A DNA stretch of 64,000 nt from an uncultured Chitinophaga sp. (GCA_902168205.1 CABHOK010000001.1:1-64000); one strand, 5' to 3'. Positions 43,707 through 53,467 are shown, counted from the first letter of the stretch. Made by a program: numbers and translations. The notes: generated by a model from the letters alone, not told the origin.

Positions 43707-44947
43707 TTAATCCGCAATTGGAAAGAGCGCAACAGCTTGTTAACCAGCAACGCTATAAAGATGCTGAAGCTGAACTTCGATCTGTACTCGCAAGCGAACC
43801 GAACAACACGCTTGCGTTGGCACTGTTCGCTATATGTTTATCAGAACTTGATAAACAGCAGGAAGCACTCCAGGTAATTCAGAATGCCATCAGTCGCGAA
43901 CCTGATAATGATTATCTGCTATACCTGCAGTCGTTGTTTTATTTCAAAGCCGACAACATGAAAGAGGCTGAGAAATTTATCCGCAATGCTATAGCATACG
44001 ATCCGCACAACGCTGATTACTTCGGGCTACTCGCAGCCATTAAAATCAACCAGAAAGAATGGAACGAAGCGCTTGAGTATGCAAACAAAGGACTCGAAAG
44101 TGATCCGGATAATTTGCAGTGTCTCAACACACGCTCCACCGCTCTATACAAACTCGATAAAAAAGACGAAGCGTATTCAACGATACAGGAAGCGTTAAAT
44201 AAAAATCCGGAGAATGAATTAACGCACACCAACCTCGGCTGGAGCCTGCTTGAAAAGGGTGATCATAAAAAAGCGCTCGAACATTTTCGCGAAGCACTGA
44301 AAATCAATCCTAACTATAGCTATGCTAAAGCCGGCCTTGTAGAAGGCTTGAAAGCGCGCTACTGGTTTTATCGCATCTTCCTGAAGTATGCATTCTGGAT
44401 TTCGAATTTCAAGGGACAGGCGCAGTGGGCGATTATTATAGGCCTATATATAGGCGTACGTGTATTACGAGGTGCTGCCGAAAACAATCCGCAGCTCGGA
44501 GTTTTTCTATACCCGATCATATACCTTTATACAGCATTCGCGATCTCTACATGGGTTATCACCCCGCTATCTAATCTATTTCTACGACTGAATGTATACG
44601 GTCGCTATGCACTTACAAAAGACGAAACAGAGTCCTCTAATTTTGTAGGTATAGCCTTCGGATTAAGTGTAATCGGTTTTATTGCTGCATTGTTTACCGG
44701 TGGCGCGCTGTTTGTTATGCTCGGCATTTATGGTATAGCGATGATGATTCCGCTATCGTCTATGTACAACGCCAAGAAGCAGAGCTCGCGAACTATACTT
44801 GTTATTTATACCATCGGGTTAGCCCTGGTTGGTATTGGTGCCATGTATGAGTTTATCGTAACAGGCAATACCGGAACACTGGCCAACGTATTTATCTTCG
44901 GAGTACTTATCTACCAATGGGTAGCCAACGCACTGATTATGCGCTAA
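43703..44947 (+). CDS. TPR protein with C-terminal membrane domain
   Basis: A 414-residue protein: six or so TPR units over residues 1-215 (QRYKDAEAELRSVLASEPNN, GDHKKALEHFREALKINPNY), then four to five transmembrane helices over about 240-410. The TPR part should face the cytoplasm, near the coupled AAA ATPase with which it shares a 4-bp overlap. I see no catalytic motif. The pair looks like a membrane-tethered remodelling device, but no family with known function is recognised. Confidence 0.85.
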   Translation: MINPQLERAQQLVNQQRYKDAEAELRSVLASEPNNTLALALFAICLSELDKQQEALQVIQNAISREPDNDYLLYLQSLFYFKADNMKEAEKFIRNAIAYDPHNADYFGLLAAIKINQKEWNEALEYANKGLESDPDNLQCLNTRSTALYKLDKKDEAYSTIQEALNKNPENELTHTNLGWSLLEKGDHKKALEHFREALKINPNYSYAKAGLVEGLKARYWFYRIFLKYAFWISNFKGQAQWAIIIGLYIGVRVLRGAAENNPQLGVFLYPIIYLYTAFAISTWVITPLSNLFLRLNVYGRYALTKDETESSNFVGIAFGLSVIGFIAALFTGGALFVMLGIYGIAMMIPLSSMYNAKKQSSRTILVIYTIGLALVGIGAMYEFIVTGNTGTLANVFIFGVLIYQWVANALIMR

Positions 44948-44950
44948 TGA

Positions 44951-45847
44951 CTATTGTTTTTTGCTGGCGTTGAAGAGTTTATCCTTTTCCTCTTTGGTTA
45001 AACTCTCATAGCCGCCATCTGAAATTTTATCCAGTATAGCATCGATCTCCGCCTGTGAAATAGAGGATCCCTTGGGCTGAGCTGAAGATTTACCAGCTGT
45101 ATTTTCGTTACGGTACGACACCTTTACTTTGAGGCGCGGCTTGAATAGTCCTTTAAAAAAATCGATCGTTGCTGTGATCCAGCTTCCCCAGTTCGAGCCC
45201 GCTTGCAGTTGTTTGATATATACGAAGCCGATAAGCGCTCCACCGAGGTGGGCTATATTTCCGCCAGCGTTTGATGAAATGGTTCCTACGAAAGAAGCTA
45301 CAATATAGAATGCGGCTATATATTTAATCCGCACCGGTCCGAGAAACAACAGGAAGAAAGTATAGTCAGGTAACAAGGTAGCAGTCGCTGCAACAATGGC
45401 ATATACTGCTGCCGATGCTCCGATCATTCCCAGCAATGGAGATCGCTCCACGAAGAAAGGAATAAAGTTATATACCAGCAGATACGCTATACCACCCGCG
45501 AGCGCACCCAGAACGTATACAGCCACAAGCTTGTCGCTGCCCAGGTATTCTACAAACAATTTACCGAACCAATACAGGAACAGCATATTAAAGAGTATAT
45601 GAAATATATCTCCCAGATCATGCACAAATGCATAGGTAATAATCGTCCAGGGCTTTACGATATATGCCATGAACGGAGCCGGAATCGCCACCTGCCGGTG
45701 TAGCCAGTCTGCTATTTCAGGAAACTGACTTATAGTAGCAACTACGGTAATCACCGCCATTACCAAAAACACCACAACGTTGATAATGATCAACTGTACG
45801 TGGGCATTGTTATACCGGTTAAACGCGTTCTTAAATTCGTCAAACAT
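44951..45847 (-). CDS. Rhomboid-family intramembrane serine protease with C-terminal tail
   Basis: A 298-residue membrane protein of the rhomboid family. Six helices are seen; the catalytic serine is in GMIGASAAVYAI and the catalytic histidine in GNIAHLGGALIG, with the structural HILFNMLFLYWFG (H-x3-N) on helix 2. The motif is G-x-S-A where G-x-S-G is usual. A cytoplasmic tail of about 65 residues ends in SQAEIDAILDKISDGGYESL, a small module found on Bacteroidota rhomboids. It is next to a second rhomboid gene on the same strand, and convergent with the TPR protein with a 3-bp gap. Confidence 0.9.
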   Translation of the reverse strand: MFDEFKNAFNRYNNAHVQLIIINVVVFLVMAVITVVATISQFPEIADWLHRQVAIPAPFMAYIVKPWTIITYAFVHDLGDIFHILFNMLFLYWFGKLFVEYLGSDKLVAVYVLGALAGGIAYLLVYNFIPFFVERSPLLGMIGASAAVYAIVAATATLLPDYTFFLLFLGPVRIKYIAAFYIVASFVGTISSNAGGNIAHLGGALIGFVYIKQLQAGSNWGSWITATIDFFKGLFKPRLKVKVSYRNENTAGKSSAQPKGSSISQAEIDAILDKISDGGYESLTKEEKDKLFNASKKQ

Positions 45848-45895
45848 ATACTGCTGCTGTTATCGCAAATCTCGAAATTATTATACCCTGCTCCA

Positions 45896-46534
45896 TCAAC
45901 TCAAGTCACCTCGTTTTCGCCAGGCTGTTATGAGCAGGAATGCAAAGATCACGCCTCCCAGGTGAGCGAAGTGCGCTACGTTTCCACTTTTATCCATAAA
46001 GAAATTCATGCCGCCTAATAATACAACCAGATACTTTGCCTTAATCGGTATAGGCGGTATCAGCAGCATGATCTCCATATTCGGAAACATCATACCAAAT
46101 CCCATGAGTACACCATAAATCGCTCCTGAGGCACCCAACATTATACCATAGGTACCTACACCCAGGTATCGATCTACGATGATATTAAATACTCCGGCAC
46201 CAATGCCTGTAACCATATAAAACATCGTGAAGCGTTTGGTTCCCCAAACCGATTCCAGCATTGGTCCCATAAATGCGAGTGTCAGCATATTAAAAAATAT
46301 ATGCATAAAGCCACCATGCACAAACATATAGGTAAAGAGCTGATAAGGTTTGAAACAATCTGTGCGAGTGTTCCACATCGACAAGAATCCTGTTATGATG
46401 TCATTCTGTACATCGTATCCCATGCCGCCTCCAAAGCAATCGCCAAAATTCATTTTAGGGGCAATCAGTTCTCCTATGAATACAATAACATTTATAATAA
46501 TGATACTTCTAACAACCGGTGTGAGTCTGAGCAT
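45896..46534 (-). CDS. Rhomboid-family intramembrane serine protease
   Basis: A 212-residue six-helix rhomboid with catalytic serine in MLGASGAIYGVLMGF and histidine in VAHFAHLGGVIFAF; H-x3-N motif at MHIFFNMLTLAFMG. It is one of two tandem rhomboids (48 bp apart) and appears a complete protease, since its GASG motif is canonical. The substrate is unknown. mutL lies upstream on the same strand. Confidence 0.93.
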   Translation of the reverse strand: MLRLTPVVRSIIIINVIVFIGELIAPKMNFGDCFGGGMGYDVQNDIITGFLSMWNTRTDCFKPYQLFTYMFVHGGFMHIFFNMLTLAFMGPMLESVWGTKRFTMFYMVTGIGAGVFNIIVDRYLGVGTYGIMLGASGAIYGVLMGFGMMFPNMEIMLLIPPIPIKAKYLVVLLGGMNFFMDKSGNVAHFAHLGGVIFAFLLITAWRKRGDLS

Positions 46535-46582
46535 ATAGTATATCTTAATTAATCCTGTAGTACCCCGTTTCCTATTTCAGGG

Positions 46583-48400
46583 TTATCGAAAATAACTTTC
46601 TATTTTATTCAATTCAAAAATAAAAAATGCCGGTTTACCATCCGGTGAATAGTTCGATGTTGAACACGCAAACAAACTATCTACCAGCGCCTGCATTTCT
46701 TCGCGCACCAGCGGCTGTCCGGTTTTAATCGAAGCACGTCTCGCCAACGCACGCGCCAGGTTTTCCTGCAGCGGTAATGCGAGCTCCGACTGGTTTACTT
46801 TAAACTGCTCGATCAATCCCTCGAACAATTCTTTTTCATTACCGGCCTGCACGTTGGCCGGCACACCATTTACTACCAATGTGTTTTTGCCAAACACATC
46901 GAACCGGAATCCCAGCGCTTCAATCTCCTGCTGCATCTCCAGCGCTAACGCAAAATCGGCAGCACTGAATGTAATGGCCTGCGGAAATAAACTTTGCTGA
47001 CTTTGTCCGGATTTATTCTTAAGCTGGTTCAAAAACTTTTCAAATAGTATACGTTCATGAGCAGCCTGTTGATCTATAATCATCATGCCAGACCGCACCT
47101 GTTTAACGATGTATCGTGCATGAAGTTGGAACAAAGCCTTCTCTTCTGATGCAGTCGCAGGGGTTGATTGATTTATTGCACTTTCAAAACGCAGCGTCTG
47201 CACGCCCGGTGTTTCAATTACGTCCTGTTGTTTTATCACCACAGGCTTTGCTTCCGGAGCTTCGTATAGCTTCTCCCAGTTCTCACTATTCGAGCGATGC
47301 AAGGCTGTGCTGAAACGTTCTTCAAAGTAAACCTGCTTCGACTGGCTGTTGGCATTGTTCAGCTTCGAAATAAAGTTAACATCGGCATTAAAATCTATAG
47401 CCGGTGTTAAGTTGTGTGAGCCAATGGCCTGTCGCACGGCAGCGCGCACTACAGCATATACCGCGCGTTCGTCATCAAACTTGATTTCGGTTTTGGTAGG
47501 ATGAACGTTAACGTCTATATGCTTCGGATCGATTTCGATGAAGAGCACATAAAACGGAAAACTGTTCTCGGCAATCAATCCTTCAAAAGCATTCATCACC
47601 GCATGGTTCAAATAATTACTGCGGATGAACCTGCGATTGACAAACAAAAATTGTTCGCCCCTGGTTTTGCGGGCAAAGTCTGGCTTGCCTACATATCCCG
47701 TTACCTTTACCGTTTCAGTTTCTTCCTGGCAGGTAGCGAGTTGCTCCTTGTATGACTTTCCGAAAAGATTCACTACCCGCTGACTCAGCTTGGTAGCCGG
47801 TAGATCATATACCTGCTCATCGTTCTGAATAAACGAGAATGTAATTTCCGGATGCGCCAATGCCAGCCGTTGAAACTCATCGATGATGTGCTTTAACTCG
47901 ACCGGGTTCGACTTCAGGAAATTTCTGCGAGCCGGTATATTATAGAAAAGATTTTTAACACTGATGCTTGTTCCTTTCTCGCAGGCAACGGGCTCCTGTT
48001 TTTTTATATCCGATCCTTCTACCACTATACATGTTCCCAACTCCTGGTCTGCGGGCCGCGTCTTTAATTCAACCTGCGCTACGGCCGCGATGGAAGCAAG
48101 TGCTTCACCACGAAAGCCCATGGTATACAGTTCAAAAAGATCTTCAGCCTTTCGGATCTTGGAAGTTGCGTGCCGCTCCAGGCTCATACGTGCATCGGTT
48201 TCCGACATACCAATGCCGTCATCAATAACCTGTAACAAAGTTTTGCCGGCTTCTTTAATAATGAGCTTGATATTTTTTGCCCCGGCATCAATGGAGTTTT
48301 CCATCAATTCTTTTACAGCAGATGCCGGACGCTGCACAACCTCACCAGCAGCAATCTGGTTTGCAATGGAATCGGGTAATAGCTGAATGATGTCGGGCAT
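46583..48400 (-). CDS. mutL: DNA mismatch repair protein MutL
   Basis: A 605-residue MutL. The N-terminal GHKL ATPase has IAAGEVVQRPASAVKELMEN, DDGIGMSE, RHATSKI and GFRGEALASIAAV in the expected order (residues 17-110); a linker follows (about 335-420), then the dimerisation/endonuclease domain. There the metal motif reads DQQAAHERILFE (about residue 443) against the usual DQHA-x2-E-x4-E; the zinc-associated ACHxAIK-type and CPHGRP-type motifs read RRASIKTGQPL and SPDGKP, with no cysteines. Nicking activity may thus be altered. It starts a minus-strand run with the rhomboids. Confidence 0.95.
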   Translation of the reverse strand: MPDIIQLLPDSIANQIAAGEVVQRPASAVKELMENSIDAGAKNIKLIIKEAGKTLLQVIDDGIGMSETDARMSLERHATSKIRKAEDLFELYTMGFRGEALASIAAVAQVELKTRPADQELGTCIVVEGSDIKKQEPVACEKGTSISVKNLFYNIPARRNFLKSNPVELKHIIDEFQRLALAHPEITFSFIQNDEQVYDLPATKLSQRVVNLFGKSYKEQLATCQEETETVKVTGYVGKPDFARKTRGEQFLFVNRRFIRSNYLNHAVMNAFEGLIAENSFPFYVLFIEIDPKHIDVNVHPTKTEIKFDDERAVYAVVRAAVRQAIGSHNLTPAIDFNADVNFISKLNNANSQSKQVYFEERFSTALHRSNSENWEKLYEAPEAKPVVIKQQDVIETPGVQTLRFESAINQSTPATASEEKALFQLHARYIVKQVRSGMMIIDQQAAHERILFEKFLNQLKNKSGQSQQSLFPQAITFSAADFALALEMQQEIEALGFRFDVFGKNTLVVNGVPANVQAGNEKELFEGLIEQFKVNQSELALPLQENLARALARRASIKTGQPLVREEMQALVDSLFACSTSNYSPDGKPAFFIFELNKIESYFR

Positions 48401-48576
48401 GAACGCAATCTTGCAAATTGTGGAATTGCAAAGGTGGTAAATTTTATAAAAGGATTCGCCAGATTTTTATATCTGTCCGGTGAAATGTTGCACAGAATTT
48501 ACCGTTAAAAATTTAACCATTAACTTCGCTCACGAAAGTTGGCTTATCCCTCCATTTTTTAAACTTCTATAACCGG

Positions 48577-51471
48577 ATGATAAAGAAGACTCTCAGTCTG
48601 TGTACGCTTTTATTTTGTTTCGTTTCAACATTTGCTCAGCTTAGTCGCGAAGCATGGGTGGATAGTGTGTTCAATGCACTGAACACCAATCGAAAGATCG
48701 GCCAGTTGTTTATGCTGCCCGTACCCATACAAGGCGATGCTGCCGCACTGAACGAAGTTCGCTCAAAAGTAAAAAACGAACAAGTAGGCGGAATTATCCT
48801 TACCGGGGGTAATCCGTTACAACTCGCCAACCAGGTGCGCACATTCCAGGAGCAAACCGATATACCACTCTTTGTTTCGCAAGATGCTGAAGGTGGCCTC
48901 GGCATGAGTATAGATAGCACGGTTACATACCCTTCGCCCCTCGTATTGGGTGCAATACGAAACGACTCGCTGTTGTATGAACTCGGCAAAGCTATAGCGC
49001 AGCAATTAAAGATGGTGGGTGTAAATCTGAGCTTTGCTCCTACGGTAGAATTGAATGCCTCTACTACACTTCGCTATCAGTCTTTCGGAGAAAATAAATA
49101 TCGCATCACCAGCAAGGCCATCGCTTTTATGAAAGGCATGACGGATCAACAGGTGCTGGCGTGTGTGAAGAATTTCCCGGTGCAGAGTATAACTGTAACG
49201 GATGTACAAAAAGCCTGGCCCGTTATTCAACCTACCGTTGACACCGCCCAGGTATATACTTTCCGTAAACTTTTTGAAAACCGGTTGACGGGTTTTGTTC
49301 CCGGCAGCACTGACTTGCCGTTGTTCTATACCAACATGAGCCTGGCGCGTAAAAACAATTTCTCATCACAAATGCTGTCGTCATTGTTTATAGGCAACTG
49401 GGTAAAGAAAAATATGAATTACCAGGGCCTTGCCTTTGCAGACCTGCGCAACGTACCACCTATACAGGAAAAGAATAGCGAAGGACTCGCTTCTCTGTAT
49501 GCACTGCAAGCTGGTAACGATATAATTCTATACCCAAAGGATATAAACATTGCTATTCGAAAAATAAGACGACAGGTACGCAGAGATAAACAACTGGAAG
49601 AACAACTGAATAACAGTGTAAAGAAAATTCTGGCTGCTAAATACGATGCCGGTCTGTGGAAGAAAAACACCATCAACACTGATAATCTTTTACTGAAGCT
49701 TAACTCGCCACAAGCATACCTCCTCAATAAAAAATTACAGCAGGCCGCTATAACGGTTTTAAAAAACAGTGACAACGTTTTGCCGGTATCGGTATTGGAC
49801 AATAAACGATTTATATACATCACCAGCGATACCACACAGAAGCCTGATGAACTGTTTCACTATGTATCGCGCTATGTACATGCCGATCGTTATGCGCTGC
49901 ATCAGCAAAGTGAACTGACAGCGCTGGCAGCCGGCAAACAACCGCTTACGTGTATTATAGGTATATATCCACAAACAGCATCGGAGAAGCTGGCTGACTT
50001 AAAAAAATTATTGGAGTTGTTCCGTAAGCACGATGTAATCTTATGCGATTTTGGCAATGAGGAATTTATTCGCACAGCCGCACAGTATCCTACTGTAATA
50101 ACAGCCTATACGAATACGTTGGAAATGCTGGAGGCTATGCCACAGGTAATTTTCGGAGGGCTCACGGCCGATGCACAGTTGCCTATGAAGATAAGCGACC
50201 AATTACAAAGCGGCACCGGAAATATAGTTCCTGCTATAAACAGGCTCATCTATTCTACTCCGGAAGATGCCGGCATGGACAGCCGTATACTCAGCAAGAT
50301 CGACAGCATTGCCAAGGAAGCCATTCGCAATATGGCAACACCGGGATGCCAGGTGCTGATAGCCCGTCATGGAAAAGTTATATATGATAAATCGTTCGGG
50401 TATTTAACGTACGAGAAGAAGACACCGGTTACAGAGAACACTATATATGACCTGGCCTCGCTTACCAAAGTATCGGCAACGTTGCAGGCTACCATGTTTA
50501 TGTATGAGAAGGGCTTGATTGACCTGAACAAGAAAGCATCGTTCTATTTACCGGAGCTGCGCAACAGCAACAAGAAAGATATCACCATCATTGACATGCT
50601 TACGCACCAGGCAGGCCTCGCTCCCTTTATACCGCTATGGCCGCAGACAATGAAGGACACTACGTTTCTTCCGCAGTTTTATAGTCGCAAGCGCGATGCA
50701 GTGCATCCCTTCCCGGTAGCTCCCGGCCTATATGGTTCGCAGGCGATGAAGGATTCAGTGTGGTCATGGATCATTCAGTCGAAGATGGCAGACAAAATTC
50801 CGCGCACTCCCTATACCTATCGCTATAGCGACCTGGGCTTAATGATCATGCAGCATATAGCTGAACGTGTACTCAATCAACCGCTGGATGATTTTCTGGC
50901 GCAGAACTTTTACGAACCTCTCGGTGCCCATACGACACGTTTCAACCCGACAGACAATCAGCTTTCTGTACAAGCTATAGCACCTACTGAATTCGATAAG
51001 ATATACCGTAAAAAATTAATAGCCGGTACCGTGCATGATGAACGCGCAGCCATGATGGGTGGTGTAAGCGGCCATGCCGGGCTCTTTAGCAGTGCGCTGG
51101 ATCTTGCCAAGCTCGGCCAAATGCTTTTACAGGAAGGTGAATATGGTGGATATCAATACTATAAACCGGAGACCGTACGCACCTTCGCGACCAAGATGTA
51201 TAAAGGGCGCAGGGCTATCGGTTGGGACAGACCCGTGCAAAGTGAATGGAACAGTCCTACATCACTAACGGCATCTCCGCTAACCTACGGGCACACCGGC
51301 TTTACCGGCACCTGTATGTGGATAGACCCGGAGTTTGACCTGGTCTATATATTTTTGTCGAACCGTGTATACCCCGATCGTAACACGAGACTAATCTCCA
51401 GCAACATACGATCACGTATACAGGATGTTATTTACCAATCAATCTTCAATTATTGCGTGCATTCACAATAA
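48577..51471 (+). CDS. Fusion of GH3-like domain and serine beta-lactamase-family domain
   Basis: A 964-residue exported fusion (signal peptide 1-21). Residues about 30-390 resemble GH3/NagZ N-acetylglucosaminidases. The usual K-H-F-P-G-H-G motif reads VKNFPVQSI here (about residue 196), so the acid/base histidine is missing, although FADLRN may keep the nucleophile Asp. Residues about 565-950 form a class C beta-lactamase/esterase-type domain with SLTK (Ser 628), YSD (about 750) and HTG (about 906). It may act on cell-wall peptides or glycans. The GH3 part is probably degenerate. It is divergent from mutL. Confidence 0.88.
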   Translation: MIKKTLSLCTLLFCFVSTFAQLSREAWVDSVFNALNTNRKIGQLFMLPVPIQGDAAALNEVRSKVKNEQVGGIILTGGNPLQLANQVRTFQEQTDIPLFVSQDAEGGLGMSIDSTVTYPSPLVLGAIRNDSLLYELGKAIAQQLKMVGVNLSFAPTVELNASTTLRYQSFGENKYRITSKAIAFMKGMTDQQVLACVKNFPVQSITVTDVQKAWPVIQPTVDTAQVYTFRKLFENRLTGFVPGSTDLPLFYTNMSLARKNNFSSQMLSSLFIGNWVKKNMNYQGLAFADLRNVPPIQEKNSEGLASLYALQAGNDIILYPKDINIAIRKIRRQVRRDKQLEEQLNNSVKKILAAKYDAGLWKKNTINTDNLLLKLNSPQAYLLNKKLQQAAITVLKNSDNVLPVSVLDNKRFIYITSDTTQKPDELFHYVSRYVHADRYALHQQSELTALAAGKQPLTCIIGIYPQTASEKLADLKKLLELFRKHDVILCDFGNEEFIRTAAQYPTVITAYTNTLEMLEAMPQVIFGGLTADAQLPMKISDQLQSGTGNIVPAINRLIYSTPEDAGMDSRILSKIDSIAKEAIRNMATPGCQVLIARHGKVIYDKSFGYLTYEKKTPVTENTIYDLASLTKVSATLQATMFMYEKGLIDLNKKASFYLPELRNSNKKDITIIDMLTHQAGLAPFIPLWPQTMKDTTFLPQFYSRKRDAVHPFPVAPGLYGSQAMKDSVWSWIIQSKMADKIPRTPYTYRYSDLGLMIMQHIAERVLNQPLDDFLAQNFYEPLGAHTTRFNPTDNQLSVQAIAPTEFDKIYRKKLIAGTVHDERAAMMGGVSGHAGLFSSALDLAKLGQMLLQEGEYGGYQYYKPETVRTFATKMYKGRRAIGWDRPVQSEWNSPTSLTASPLTYGHTGFTGTCMWIDPEFDLVYIFLSNRVYPDRNTRLISSNIRSRIQDVIYQSIFNYCVHSQ

Positions 51472-51538
51472 ATTAACAAAATGTAAGAAACTTACGGTAT
51501 CTGAAAAAGGTTAATGCATGTAACAAAACCAACCACCA

Positions 51539-52690
51539 GTGGAACAAATTAAAATTGGCATTGTATGTTACCCTACCTTCGGGGGAAGCGGCGTGGTAGC
51601 TACGGAATTAGGAAAAGCGCTCGCACAGGAAGGTCACAAAGTTCACTTCATAACCTATTCGCAACCAACCCGGTTAGATTTTCTGAATGAAAACCTCTAT
51701 TACCACGAAGTCGATTTCCGTTCATACCCGCTCTTTGAGTTTCAGCCCTACGAACTGGCATTGGCCAGTAAAATGGTAAGTGTAGTAAAGAATGAAAAGC
51801 TGGACCTGCTCCACGTACACTATGCTATACCACACGCATCGGCAGCCTATATGGCCAAGCAGATATTACGCTCGCAGGGGATCTATATACCGGTAGTAAC
51901 TACGTTGCACGGTACGGATATAACCCTGGTGGGTAAAGATCCATCATACGAGCCCGTTGTTACCTTTAGTATAAATCAGTCAGACGGAGTAACCGCTGTA
52001 TCTGAAGATCTCAAGCTCGAAACTTTTCAACACTTTCAGATTCAAAATGAAATCGAAGTTATTCCCAACTTCATCGATCTTGAAAAATTCAAGAAGCAGA
52101 AGAAAGATCATTTCAAAAAAGCAATCTGTCCCAACGGTGAATCGCTCATTGTACATACCTCCAACTTCCGCAAAGTTAAACGTATACCCGATGTTATACA
52201 GATTTTTGCCAATGTACGCAGAGAGATACCCGCAAAGTTGTTAATGATAGGCGATGGTCCCGAACGTAATCATGCCGAGAAGATGTGTCGCGAGCTGGGT
52301 ATATGTGACGATATACGTTTCCTCGGAAAACTTGAAGCCGTAGAAGAAGTATTATCAGTAGCTGACCTCTTCCTGATGCCTTCTGAAAAAGAGAGCTTCG
52401 GTTTGGCAGCACTTGAAGCAATGGCTTGTGAAGTACCGGTTATATCCACCAACACGGGAGGTCTGCCCGAACTGAACGTACAAGGCGTTACCGGATTTAT
52501 GAGTCCTGTGGGAGATGTGGAAGATATGACACGTAAATCTCTTTTTGTCCTCGATCCTGCCAACCTTCCACGCTTTAAAGAGAACGCATTGAAGCGGGCA
52601 CAAGAATTTGATATCAGCAAAATATTGCCGGTATATGAAAACTACTATCAAAAAATACTGGTGAAATCCGCAGCAAAATCCACAGTATAA
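51539..52690 (+). CDS. bshA: N-acetyl-alpha-D-glucosaminyl L-malate synthase BshA
   Basis: A 383-residue GT4 enzyme that joins GlcNAc to L-malate, the first step of bacillithiol synthesis in the cytoplasm. Signatures are IGIVCYPTFGGSGVVATELG (N-terminus), LLHVHYAIPHA, VTTLHGTDITLVG, and the C-terminal GT4 motif FLMPSEKESFGLAALEAMACEVPVIST. The start is GTG 51539 since no ATG fits the conserved N-terminus. The other bacillithiol genes (bshB, bshC) are not in the window. Confidence 0.96.
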   Translation: MEQIKIGIVCYPTFGGSGVVATELGKALAQEGHKVHFITYSQPTRLDFLNENLYYHEVDFRSYPLFEFQPYELALASKMVSVVKNEKLDLLHVHYAIPHASAAYMAKQILRSQGIYIPVVTTLHGTDITLVGKDPSYEPVVTFSINQSDGVTAVSEDLKLETFQHFQIQNEIEVIPNFIDLEKFKKQKKDHFKKAICPNGESLIVHTSNFRKVKRIPDVIQIFANVRREIPAKLLMIGDGPERNHAEKMCRELGICDDIRFLGKLEAVEEVLSVADLFLMPSEKESFGLAALEAMACEVPVISTNTGGLPELNVQGVTGFMSPVGDVEDMTRKSLFVLDPANLPRFKENALKRAQEFDISKILPVYENYYQKILVKSAAKSTV

Positions 52691-52698
52691 CCGTTAAA

Positions 52699-52706
52699 TA
52701 TATTTG
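52699..52706 (+). promoter_or_regulatory. Bacteroidota -7 element
   Basis: TATATTTG fits TAnnTTTG and lies 48 bp before the ATG at 52755. It overlaps the alternative TTG start at 52704, which makes the ATG the better start. Confidence 0.5.
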
Positions 52707-52754
52707 TACGAGAATTCTGTGGTTATAATTTCGCACAAAAAGTTGACTAACGGT

Positions 52755-53378
52755 ATGGAAGCAGAGGTACTACCTAAGAACAAAGGAACAAAACAGCTTT
52801 TTAAAAATCCTATACTCGAGAAGTTGTCTCGCACACATATATCAGTTCCGCTTACTATATTCTTTCTGTACTCATCTGTCCTGTTATACTGGAGTATTAC
52901 CAACACATCGCTCAATGCTATTACAACGGTAGGGTTATTTGCCTTGGGTGTAGTAACGTTTACATGGGTGGAGTATATAACACACCGCCACCTTTTTCAC
53001 ATGCAAACCTACACCAAGCTTCGTGAAAAGCTACAGTATACATTGCATGGTGTACACCACGAATTTCCGAAAGACAAAGACCGGCTGGCAATGCCTCCGC
53101 TGTTAAGCATTACTATAGCAACAGTATTGCTATTGCTTTTAAGACTGGTGATTGGCGATTTTGTTTTCGCATTCCTACCCGGATTTTTGGTAGGCTATGC
53201 AGCGTACTTATCGGTACACTATATGGTGCATGCTTATCAGCCACCTAAAAATTTCTTTAAAGTGTTATGGATAAACCACAGTGTACATCACTATAAAGAT
53301 GGAGAGGTTGTGTTTGGCGTATCATCTCCGTTCTGGGACTATATATATGGTACGATGCGCGATAAACGTCCTTCATAA
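52755..53378 (+). CDS. Fatty-acid-hydroxylase superfamily membrane protein
   Basis: A 207-residue integral-membrane di-iron protein from ATG 52755. The histidine boxes of the family (PF04116) are all present: HRHLFH (about residue 78), HGVHHE, HYMVH, and NHSVHHY. Short Bacteroidota members are related to fatty-acid 2-hydroxylases acting on ceramides or to carotenoid hydroxylases. The start was set by the promoter position. It is convergent with the small lipoprotein gene and ends before a terminator at 53401. Confidence 0.85.
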   Translation: MEAEVLPKNKGTKQLFKNPILEKLSRTHISVPLTIFFLYSSVLLYWSITNTSLNAITTVGLFALGVVTFTWVEYITHRHLFHMQTYTKLREKLQYTLHGVHHEFPKDKDRLAMPPLLSITIATVLLLLLRLVIGDFVFAFLPGFLVGYAAYLSVHYMVHAYQPPKNFFKVLWINHSVHHYKDGEVVFGVSSPFWDYIYGTMRDKRPS

Positions 53379-53400
53379 CGTAATCGCTAAAAAAATAAAT

Positions 53401-53432
53401 AGCCATCCCGGATTACAGGATGGCTTCTTTAT
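53401..53432. terminator. Terminator between convergent genes
   Basis: AGCCATCC (53401-53408) pairs with GGATGGCT (53418-53425) round a 9-base loop, and TCTTTATTTG follows. It can serve the hydroxylase gene (+) and the small lipoprotein gene (-). Confidence 0.75.
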
Positions 53433-53467
53433 TTGTTTAGGTAAATGATCAGGTAAAGGTATAAGCG

